Part shown: positions 1-5,218 of the stretch, piece by piece | Position numbering within the stretch: the stretch's first letter is position 1 | Layout: every line of letters begins with the position of its first letter | DNA from: Solirubrobacteraceae bacterium | GTDB lineage: Bacteria; Actinomycetota; Thermoleophilia; Solirubrobacterales; Solirubrobacteraceae | NCBI GenBank assembly: GCA_030038955.1 | Contig: JASHQV010000197.1 | Location: 1 to 8,606 of the forward strand | Length of the DNA stretch: 8,606 nucleotides | Reading direction: 5' to 3' | Program-made: the position numbers and the translations under genes | The notes under the pieces: generated by a model | Told to the model about the DNA's origin: nothing | Databases searched by the model: none | What the model saw: the letters and a program-made list of their open reading frames with translations, nothing else

Positions 1-560
1 TCGACCGCTCGCACCTCCCGGTCACGCGCATACTCGAGCAGCGCCTCCGCGGAGGCGAACATGGCCAGCTGCTGCAGCTGCCTGATCGTCGGGAACACGA
101 GCAACAGCTCGCCGCCGGCGGCGGCCGCCAGTGCCGCGGCCGGCGCGATCCAGCGGCTGTCGACCACCTCTGCCGCGTCCACGCGCGCGTCTGCCGCCGC
201 CGGCGCCGGCGCCAGGTAGAACCATGTGTCGAACCGCTTGCGCAGCTGCGCCGGCGTGATCCAGTGCGCGAACGGCACCAGCTCGGCGCTGTCCGTCAGC
301 TCGATCGTGGTCTCCTCGCGCAGCTCGCGCACGGCGGCGGCACGCAGGGCGGCGTCGCCGTCGCCTTCGCCAGGAGCCACCGAGCCGCCCGGGAACACCC
401 ACGCGCCCGCCATGAAACCGGCTGTGGAGGTGCGCTTCACCAGCAGCACCTCGATCCGCTCGGAGCCGCCGCGCAGCAGGATCACGGTGGCGGCCAGGCG
501 TGGAACCGTCGCCTCGCCGAAGTTCAGCTCGGCGGCCGGCTCGAGTTGGTCGCAGCTCAT
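1..560 (-). CDS. Nudix hydrolase, 3' end outside the window
   Basis: Nudix enzymes hydrolyse nucleoside diphosphates linked to another moiety; the substrate here cannot be told. 186 residues are visible and no stop is reached before base 1. The Nudix box lies at about residues 58-86: G59, five residues, E65, then REL-REE (R78, E79, E82, E83), which are the Mg2+-binding residues. Two things differ from the textbook box: 12 residues rather than 7 separate E65 from R78, and the usual Gly before the last hydrophobic residue is Thr85. Both recall NUDT19-like or CoA-type Nudix proteins, but this is only a resemblance. A C-terminal FPTIRQLQQL segment is also seen in that group. I chose ATG at 560 over an in-frame GTG at 569, because TAGGGT ends seven bases before the ATG and no Shine-Dalgarno is present, which suggests a leaderless mRNA. 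The gene is divergent from the rubredoxin gene. Confidence 0.88.
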   Translation of the reverse strand, partial: MSCDQLEPAAELNFGEATVPRLAATVILLRGGSERIEVLLVKRTSTAGFMAGAWVFPGGSVAPGEGDGDAALRAAAVRELREETTIELTDSAELVPFAHWITPAQLRKRFDTWFYLAPAPAAADARVDAAEVVDSRWIAPAAALAAAAGGELLLVFPTIRQLQQLAMFASAEALLEYARDREVRAV

Positions 561-567
561 CGAGCGC

Positions 568-573
568 ACCCTA
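568..573 (-). promoter_or_regulatory. -10-like box of the Nudix gene (leaderless type)
   Basis: On the minus strand TAGGGT is followed by exactly seven bases and then the ATG at 560. TANNNT is the usual actinobacterial -10 form, and this spacing would place the transcription start on the A of the ATG. I see no convincing -35. The box is inferred from spacing alone. Confidence 0.45.
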
Positions 574-617
574 CCGCCGTCGAACGGTCGGGCGATCGCT
601 GCCGCGGCCGCACCCAC

Positions 618-623
618 TACCCT
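618..623 (+). promoter_or_regulatory. -10-like box of the rubredoxin gene (leaderless type)
   Basis: TACCCT is followed by seven bases and the GTG at 631. There is no Shine-Dalgarno sequence before that GTG, so transcription probably starts at the start codon itself. No -35 hexamer is recognisable. The gap of about 70 bases to the divergent Nudix gene holds both promoters. Confidence 0.5.
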
Positions 624-630
624 GCCCTAC

Positions 631-795
631 GTGAAGTACATGTGCGAATCGTGCGGGTACATCTACGACCCGGCAGAGGGCGATCCGGACGGCGGGATCC
701 CGGCCGGAACGGAGTTCGAGGACATCCCCGAGACGTGGTTCTGCCCTGTCTGCGGCGCACGCAAGCGCGATTTCGCGCCATACGAGGAGGATTGA
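631..795 (+). CDS. Rubredoxin
   Basis: A 54-residue one-electron carrier with a single Fe(Cys)4 centre, acting in the cytoplasm. The four iron ligands are two CxxC pairs, Cys5/Cys8 (CESCGY) and Cys38/Cys41 (CPVCGA), with the family hallmarks GYIYDP, GIPAGT and the aromatic Trp before the second pair. The length equals that of classical rubredoxins. The same frame is open upstream to about position 226, but the homology begins at the GTG at 631, which is therefore the start. The partner is unknown: rubredoxins often serve alkane hydroxylases (AlkB) or flavin oxidoreductases, and neither is in the window. Its last codons contain GAGGAGG (784-790), which probably serves as ribosome-binding site for the glycosidase gene six bases downstream, so the two are likely cotranscribed. 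Confidence 0.95.
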   Translation: MKYMCESCGYIYDPAEGDPDGGIPAGTEFEDIPETWFCPVCGARKRDFAPYEED

Positions 796-801
796 GCCCG
801 G

Positions 802-2304
802 GTGAGATCAAGCTCGCAGCTCCTCCGCCTCCGCCTGGCAGGACTCGTCCTCGCGGTGGCCACCGCCGTCGCGATCATCGCCGCCGGCTGCGGCAGCAAC
901 ACCGCTGCCCGCCCGGCCTCGAGCTCCGGCGCCACGGTCGACGTCACCTCGAAGACCCTCGGGAAGGTGCCGAGTGGCTTCCTCGGACTGTCCACGGAGT
1001 ACACCGGCCTCGCCACCTACACCGGCGAGCGCACCAGCGTCGATCAGCCGTTCGTGCAGCTGATCGAGAACCTCAACCCGGGCGGCTCGCCGGTGCTGCG
1101 GATCGGCGGCGACAGCACCGACTGGGCGTGGTGGCCGATCAAGGGCGTGAAGAAGCCCGGAGGCGTGCGCATCACGCTGACCGCGCGGCTGCTCGATGCG
1201 GCCAAGTCGCTGATCGAAGCGCTGCACGGCCACTACATCTTCGGCATCCAGTTCGAGGCCGACAGCCGCCGCATCGCCGCCGCCGAGTCGAACGCGATCC
1301 TCAGTCACGTCGGCCGCAGCAACGTGGCGGCACTCGAGCTGGGCAACGAGCCCGAGCTGTATCACGCGTTCGCCTGGTACAAGACGGCCTCCGGACAGCG
1401 CGTGTACGGCCGCCCAAGCAACTACACGCCGGCCGCTTACGACCGGGACTTCGCCTCGATCGCCAAGGGGATGCCAAAGTTCCCGATCGCCGGCCCGGCC
1501 TCGGGCGGAACCGAATGGCTGCGGGCGCTCGGCGGGTTCGTCCGCAGCGAGCCGCGCGTGAAGCTGGTGACGATCCACGCCTACCCGACGAAGAAGTGCG
1601 GCTCGACGCTGGTCAAGGCCACCCAGTTCTTCGAGACCTCCTCGCTGCAGGGGCTAGCCAACTCGATCGGCAGGTACGTGCGCGTTGCGGGCTCGCGCCA
1701 CAAGCCCCTGCGTGTCGATGAGATGAACTCGATCTCCTGCGGCGGGCAGGGCAACCTCAGCCCCGCGTTCGCGCCCGCGCTGTGGGCGGTCGACTTCCTG
1801 CCGCGGGTGGTCCGAGCCGGCGCCGCCGGGGTCAACTTCCACACCACCCCGAACAGCTGGCAGGGGCTGATCGACGCCAAGCACTCTCACTCCGGATGGA
1901 GGGTGTCGGTGGAGCCCGAGTACTACGGGCTGATGATGTTCGCGCAGGCCGCGCCGGCGGGAGCGCAGATGCTGCACATCGCCGGGAAATCGCCTTCCGG
2001 GGTCGACGTCTGGGCCGCCCGCACCCCCACCGGCCGGATCAACGTGATCGTCGTCAACAAGACCCGTCGCAGCCACACGCTGAAGCTCGGCGTCGCCGGC
2101 GCCCACGGCGTCCCGGGCACGATCACCCGCCTGCGCTCGCGCGGCCTGTACGCCAAGTCTGGTGAGACGTTGGGCGGCCAGCGGATCTCCTCGGCGGGCG
2201 TCTTGACCGGTAAGTCGGACGCCACCACGCTGAGCCCGAGCGGCAGCACCTACGTGGTCGTCGCACCCGGCTACAGCGCCACCGAGCTGTCGCTCGGAGG
2301 TTGA
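802..2304 (+). CDS. Secreted lipoprotein, GH79-type glycoside hydrolase (beta-glucuronidase/heparanase-like)
   Basis: 500 residues. The N-terminus has arginines, a hydrophobic stretch (residues 12-28) and a lipobox-like AAGC, which makes Cys30 the probable lipidated residue and places the protein on the outer face of the membrane; the Ala at -3 is a weak fit to the lipobox. A TIM-barrel domain follows (about 45-380) with LRIGGDSTDW, then ELGNEPELY with E183 as probable acid/base, and RVDEMNSISCGG with E307 as probable nucleophile. This Asn-Glu-Pro plus later Glu layout is that of clan A retaining glycosidases and matches GH79. The last ~110 residues look like the GH79 C-terminal beta domain. 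The likely substrate is an extracellular glucuronide or related glycan, but this cannot be fixed from sequence. Start GTG at 802 is supported by GAGGAGG 11 bases upstream, inside the rubredoxin gene. Confidence 0.85.
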   Translation: MRSSSQLLRLRLAGLVLAVATAVAIIAAGCGSNTAARPASSSGATVDVTSKTLGKVPSGFLGLSTEYTGLATYTGERTSVDQPFVQLIENLNPGGSPVLRIGGDSTDWAWWPIKGVKKPGGVRITLTARLLDAAKSLIEALHGHYIFGIQFEADSRRIAAAESNAILSHVGRSNVAALELGNEPELYHAFAWYKTASGQRVYGRPSNYTPAAYDRDFASIAKGMPKFPIAGPASGGTEWLRALGGFVRSEPRVKLVTIHAYPTKKCGSTLVKATQFFETSSLQGLANSIGRYVRVAGSRHKPLRVDEMNSISCGGQGNLSPAFAPALWAVDFLPRVVRAGAAGVNFHTTPNSWQGLIDAKHSHSGWRVSVEPEYYGLMMFAQAAPAGAQMLHIAGKSPSGVDVWAARTPTGRINVIVVNKTRRSHTLKLGVAGAHGVPGTITRLRSRGLYAKSGETLGGQRISSAGVLTGKSDATTLSPSGSTYVVVAPGYSATELSLGG

Positions 2305-2311
2305 TCGATGT

Positions 2312-2349
2312 CGCGGCCGGGGCGGGCTTTGGTGCCTGCCCCGGCCGCG
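2312..2349. terminator. GC-rich hairpin between convergent genes, probable bidirectional terminator
   Basis: Arms 2312-2327 and 2334-2349 form a 16-bp stem with one G-T wobble (2324/2337) around a six-base loop, TTTGGT. It lies between the stop of the glycosidase (2304) and the convergent stop of the crotonase (2357). There is no T-run after either arm, so it is not a classical intrinsic terminator; such tailless hairpins are commonly seen at gene ends in high-GC actinobacteria. Confidence 0.65.
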
Positions 2350-2356
2350 CCTCCGC

Positions 2357-3184
2357 TCATCTGCCGGTCCACCGCGGTGGGCGCTTCTCCGCGAACGCTC
2401 GCACCGCTTCGCGGAAGTCCGCGGACGAGAAGCACGCGCGCCGCAGCGCCAGCAGCTCTCGCTCGGTCTCCGGATCGATCCGCCCGCGCGCGTCCAGCAC
2501 CGCGTTGATCACCCGCTTGTTGCCGGTCTGCGCCAACGGCGCATTGCCGGCGATCTCGACCGCCAGCGCGAGCGCGTCCGCGGCCAGCGAGTCGGCGTCC
2601 GAGACGAAGTTGACCAGCCCCCACGCGCTGGCCGTGCGCGCGTCGATCCGCCGCCCCGTGAGGAACAGCTCCCGTGTGCGCGGAGCACCGATCGCGTCGA
2701 TGAACTTGCGGACCCCGGTGTGCGAGTAGACGAGGCCGAGCCGGGCCGGAGGCATGCTCAGCACGACCGTCTCGGCGGCGATCCGCAGGTCGCAGCAGAG
2801 GGCGAGCTCGAGGCCGCCGCCGAGCGCATGCCCGCCCAGCACCGCCAGCGTCGGGAACGGGTACGCCTCGATCGCCGCTAGCGCCGTCGTGAACGGGTGC
2901 GCCACCAGCCGATCTGCCTCGTCGGCGAACCGGCTCGACCCCGGCTCGTCGAGGTCGCCGATGTCGTAGCCGGAGGAGAACGTCGTTCCCTCTCCGGTGA
3001 TCATCACGCAGCGGGCATCGAGCCGCGGAAGCAGCTCGGTGAACTGCGCCAGGATCGCATGATCGAGCGCGCCGCGCCGGCGCGGATTCGAGATCACCAG
3101 CCGGGCCACGCCTGACGCCGGCTGCTCGACCAGCAGGCGCCCCGGCTCGCGCTCGTCCCTGGGAACGTGGCCGCCGGCCGACAA
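2357..3184 (-). CDS. Crotonase-fold acyl-CoA enzyme, methylmalonyl-CoA decarboxylase-like
   Basis: About 275 residues of the enoyl-CoA hydratase/isomerase superfamily. FSSGYDIGDL (69-78) and GGHALGGGLELALCCDLRIA (117-136) form the CoA pocket and oxyanion hole. E126 corresponds to the first catalytic Glu of enoyl-CoA hydratase, but the second (Glu164 in the rat enzyme) is replaced: the segment reads SMPPARLGLVYSHTG. From memory this matches E. coli YgfG/ScpB (SMTPxNLGVPY), including Tyr153 at the place of the YgfG active-site Tyr; the YgfG active-site His is Tyr73 here. The C-terminus (RRACFSSADFREAVRAFAEKR) is also YgfG-like. A decarboxylase or other non-hydratase role is therefore inferred. 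The start is uncertain: TTG at 3184, five bases after the biotin-carrier stop, gives the expected length. The frame stays open upstream to 3508, but that part is a shadow of the biotin-carrier gene. Confidence 0.8.
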   Translation of the reverse strand: MSAGGHVPRDEREPGRLLVEQPASGVARLVISNPRRRGALDHAILAQFTELLPRLDARCVMITGEGTTFSSGYDIGDLDEPGSSRFADEADRLVAHPFTTALAAIEAYPFPTLAVLGGHALGGGLELALCCDLRIAAETVVLSMPPARLGLVYSHTGVRKFIDAIGAPRTRELFLTGRRIDARTASAWGLVNFVSDADSLAADALALAVEIAGNAPLAQTGNKRVINAVLDARGRIDPETERELLALRRACFSSADFREAVRAFAEKRPPRWTGR

Positions 3185-3189
3185 CGAAG

Positions 3190-3402
3190 CTACTCGAGCA
3201 CGACCAGCGGGTCGCCTTCGGCCACCGACTGACCCTCCTCGACGAGGATCTGCTTGACCACCCCGGCGTCCTCTGCCTCGACCGGCATCTCCATCTTCAT
3301 CGACTCGAGGATCACCACCACCTCCCCCTCGTCGATGCTGTCGCCGACCTCCACCTCCACCTTCCAAACCGTGCCCGTGATGTGGGCCTCGACCTCGGAC
3401 AC
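3190..3402 (-). CDS. Biotinyl/lipoyl domain carrier protein (TB7.3-like biotin carrier)
   Basis: A 70-residue stand-alone biotin carrier. ESMKMEMPV holds the biotinylation site, Lys36, in the invariant MKM; the domain runs from ITGTVWKVEVEVGD to the end, with EGQSVAEGDPLVVLE as its last strands. Length and sequence resemble the 71-residue mycobacterial TB7.3 protein. It would carry CO2 on biotin between a biotin carboxylase and a carboxyltransferase of an acyl-CoA carboxylase; neither partner lies in the window. GTG at 3402 is chosen because GGGAGG lies six bases upstream and homology starts here; an ATG at 3546 in the same frame would add 48 residues unlike the family. It is followed after five bases by the crotonase gene, which makes an operon very likely. 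Confidence 0.92.
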   Translation of the reverse strand: MSEVEAHITGTVWKVEVEVGDSIDEGEVVVILESMKMEMPVEAEDAGVVKQILVEEGQSVAEGDPLVVLE

Positions 3403-3480
3403 TAATGGCCTCCCGGGAACGTTGTGCGATGTTTGCGGGAGCCCCGCTAGGACATCCCTGAAGCTGACGATGCCGCAGAG

Positions 3481-3486
3481 AGCATA
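3481..3486 (-). promoter_or_regulatory. Possible -10 box of the biotin carrier/crotonase operon
   Basis: TATGCT on the minus strand fits TANNNT and would give a 5' leader of roughly 70 bases ending in the GGGAGG ribosome-binding site of the biotin carrier. No good -35 is seen at 16-19 bases. The rest of 3403-3590 shows nothing else that I can name. Confidence 0.25.
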
Positions 3487-3590
3487 GGTCGTCGCCCGGC
3501 GCGAGCACGCGCTCCCGGCAGTTTGCGGCTTCCGTCCGGCGCGCACGCTTGACTTGTACGAACCGGAGGAGTCCGATAGCGGAGAGAGCG

Positions 3591-3776
3591 ATGGAGCACT
3601 CGAGTCCCTTTGTGAGCTCGTGCAGCCGCCGTCAGTGGGTCAGGCGACGGGGGCGGTCTCGGTCCCCGCGCGCCTTGCTGTGGTCAGCGACGCCGCACGT
3701 TGTCACGGTCGGGACGATGCTGCTGGTGCTGGCGGCCGGCACCGCAGCGTTCCTTGCCGGACACGGCGTGCTGTAG
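3591..3776 (+). CDS. Possible small single-TM protein, unknown function
   Basis: 61 residues: a Ser/Arg-rich basic N-terminal half (many Arg between residues 13 and 27) followed by one hydrophobic segment of about 20-25 residues (37-61, with TMLLVLAAGTAAFLAG), so probably a small membrane protein with a cytoplasmic basic head. I do not recognise the family. In favour: GGAGAG five bases before the ATG and about 84% G/C at third positions. Against: that is lower than in the neighbouring genes, and an overlapping frame (3554-3838) is open as well. The frame also extends upstream to 3549, but the ribosome-binding site favours ATG 3591. It may be a real short gene or chance. Confidence 0.45.
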   Translation: MEHSSPFVSSCSRRQWVRRRGRSRSPRALLWSATPHVVTVGTMLLVLAAGTAAFLAGHGVL

Positions 3777-3835
3777 CCACGTGGCCGCTCGGCCGGCAGC
3801 ATCCGCTCGCTCCCGCGGCTGAGGTCGAGGACCAG

Positions 3836-3841
3836 TAGCCT
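3836..3841 (+). promoter_or_regulatory. -10-like box of the 133-residue hypothetical gene (leaderless type)
   Basis: TAGCCT, seven bases, then GTG at 3849: the same arrangement as at the rubredoxin gene, and both sites end in CTACGTG. No Shine-Dalgarno is present before this GTG. No -35 hexamer is evident. Confidence 0.45.
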
Positions 3842-3848
3842 TCGCTAC

Positions 3849-4250
3849 GTGGGATCAGAGATCGAGCGCCCGCCGGATTTCGAGCTGCTGGCGGCTTCGC
3901 TGCGCGCCGACGCCGGCGATCTGGCCGCGTTCGTCGAGAGCCTCGCCGCCAAGCTCGAGGCAGCGCTTCCCGGCGGCGTGTCCGTGGAGCGGTGGCGCGC
4001 GCGCATGTTCGGCCCCAAGGTGGTCCGCAGGATCGTCGTCGATCTCGGCAGCGAGCGGCTGGAGCTCGCCTACGATCAGACGAGCGACCGGGTCGAGGCC
4101 AAGCGGGCTCGTGTGTCGGGCGGGATCACGCTCAGCACCGAGCCGCTCAGCGTCGACGCCTGGACCGAGCAGCTGTCGATCGCGCTCGCGCGGGAGGCTG
4201 AGCACAGCGGGCAGACTCGCGAGGCGCTCGAGCGGCTGCTGATGAGCTGA
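3849..4250 (+). CDS. Hypothetical protein, 133 residues
   Basis: I do not recognise a family. The protein is soluble, with no signal peptide, TM segment or metal motif. The sequence looks like an alpha/beta domain: a helical start (ELLAASLRADAGDLAAFVESLAAKLEAALPG), then strands in VSVERWRARMFGPKVVRRIVVDLG and RLELAYD, and a C-terminal helix with many Glu and Ala (EQLSIALAREAEHSGQTREALERLL). Codon use is like that of the confirmed genes, with strong third-position G/C, which supports real coding. It precedes the tandem YbjQ gene by 59 bases on the same strand, so the two may be cotranscribed and functionally linked. The GTG start at 3849 is supported by the TANNNT box seven bases upstream. Confidence 0.78.
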   Translation: MGSEIERPPDFELLAASLRADAGDLAAFVESLAAKLEAALPGGVSVERWRARMFGPKVVRRIVVDLGSERLELAYDQTSDRVEAKRARVSGGITLSTEPLSVDAWTEQLSIALAREAEHSGQTREALERLLMS

Positions 4251-4296
4251 GCGCGCGACGGCCGCGCCTCGGCGCAGGCGAGCTGCATCCGACACT

Positions 4297-4301
4297 GGAG
4301 G
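4297..4301 (+). promoter_or_regulatory. Ribosome-binding site of the tandem YbjQ gene
   Basis: GGAGG with eight bases to the ATG at 4310. This is one of the clearest Shine-Dalgarno sequences in the window, and it fixes the start of the gene. Confidence 0.75.
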
Positions 4302-4309
4302 ATTGAACG

Positions 4310-5218
4310 ATGGGATTCCTGAAACGCGACGACCCACCCGACCGTCGAGGCCAGGCGCTCCAGCGCGACGAGGCCGGCGACGAGGACGCGCCGCGCAGCG
4401 AGGCGTACGAGCCCGGGTCGCTGCAGGGGCTGCCCGCTTCGGGTCGCGAGCGGCTCGAGCGGATGAAGCAGGACATCGCCCGGGGGTTCTTCACCAGCGA
4501 CCTGTCGGTCAATGAGTTCCTGCTGGTCAAGGAGGCCGGCTACGAGCCGCTCGGGCTGGTGCTGGGCAGCTCGATCTATCACATCGGCTTCCAGCAGGCG
4601 ATGTGGAATCAGAGCATGGAGATGACCGTGCTCACGCAGGCGATGTACCACGCACGCGAGCTGTCGATGACTCGCATGGAGGAGGAGGCCGATCAGCTCG
4701 GCGCCGACGGGATCGTCGGTGTGCGGCTGACGATCGGACGCTACGACTGGGGCGCCGACCTGGCCGAGTTCATCGCCGTCGGCACGGCGGTCAAGCACGC
4801 CGCCGGCGAGCTCCACCGCGCGCCGGGCGGGCGTCCGTTCACGTCCGACCTCAGCGGCCAGGACTTCTCGACGCTGCTGCGCGCGGGCTACCGCCCCGTC
4901 GGCCTGGTGATGGGCAACTGCGTCTATCACGTCGCCCGCCAGGGGATGATGGCGTCGCTGCGCCAGTTCGGGCGCAACATCGAGATGACCAACTTCACGC
5001 AGGCGCTGTACGAGGCGCGCGAGCTGGCGATGGGGCGGATGCAGGGCGAGGCCGAATCGCTGCAGGCGGGCGGGCTCGTCGGCGTCCAGCTCAAGGAGGC
5101 CTCGCACGGGTGGGGCTCGCACGTGATCGAGTTCTTTGCGATCGCCACCGCGGTCGTGCCGACGCAGGCCGAGCACACGATCGAGAAGCCGGCGCTGGTG
5201 CTGCCGCTGAGCGGCTGA
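4310..5218 (+). CDS. Protein with two tandem YbjQ-like (UPF0145, 'heavy-metal-binding') domains
   Basis: 302 residues. After a charged, probably disordered N-terminus (1-55), two homologous domains follow at about 59-163 and 176-283. They share F-TSDLS, AGY-P-GLV-G, VYH/IYH, EM--TQA-Y-ARELAM-RM--EA and a closing strand (EFIAVGTAV and EFFAIATAV). Single-domain members such as E. coli YbjQ are about 107 residues and form pentamers; the name 'heavy-metal binding' is a database label with little biochemical proof. There is no transmembrane segment. Fusion of two diverged copies suggests a hetero-type ring assembled from one chain, which is inference. The stop overlaps or abuts the acyltransferase frame, so the two genes are probably translated together. 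Confidence 0.85.
   Translation: MGFLKRDDPPDRRGQALQRDEAGDEDAPRSEAYEPGSLQGLPASGRERLERMKQDIARGFFTSDLSVNEFLLVKEAGYEPLGLVLGSSIYHIGFQQAMWNQSMEMTVLTQAMYHARELSMTRMEEEADQLGADGIVGVRLTIGRYDWGADLAEFIAVGTAVKHAAGELHRAPGGRPFTSDLSGQDFSTLLRAGYRPVGLVMGNCVYHVARQGMMASLRQFGRNIEMTNFTQALYEARELAMGRMQGEAESLQAGGLVGVQLKEASHGWGSHVIEFFAIATAVVPTQAEHTIEKPALVLPLSG

Noticed and set aside
264..1721. Long plus-strand open frame of 485 codons over the Nudix, rubredoxin and glycosidase genes
   Set aside because: Its translation is Arg/Gly/Pro-rich low-complexity sequence, as expected for a shifted frame in high-GC DNA, while three recognisable protein families occupy the same DNA in other frames.
3185..3508. N-terminal extension of the crotonase frame up to 3508
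   Set aside because: These codons lie in the DNA of the biotin carrier and translate into a Gly/Arg-rich shifted frame; the crotonase homology begins after 3184.
3549..3578. TTGACT as -35 of a promoter for the small ORF
   Set aside because: At 16-19 bases downstream there is no TANNNT; the nearest (CCGATA) is poor.
3776..3785. Ten-base palindrome GCCACGTGGC as an operator
   Set aside because: It is short, occurs once, and sits just after a doubtful stop codon; GC-rich palindromes of this length arise by chance here.
3554..3838. Alternative 94-codon frame over the small membrane ORF
   Set aside because: There is no ribosome-binding site at its start and no membrane segment or motif; it ends only ten bases before the next gene, over that gene's -10-like box.
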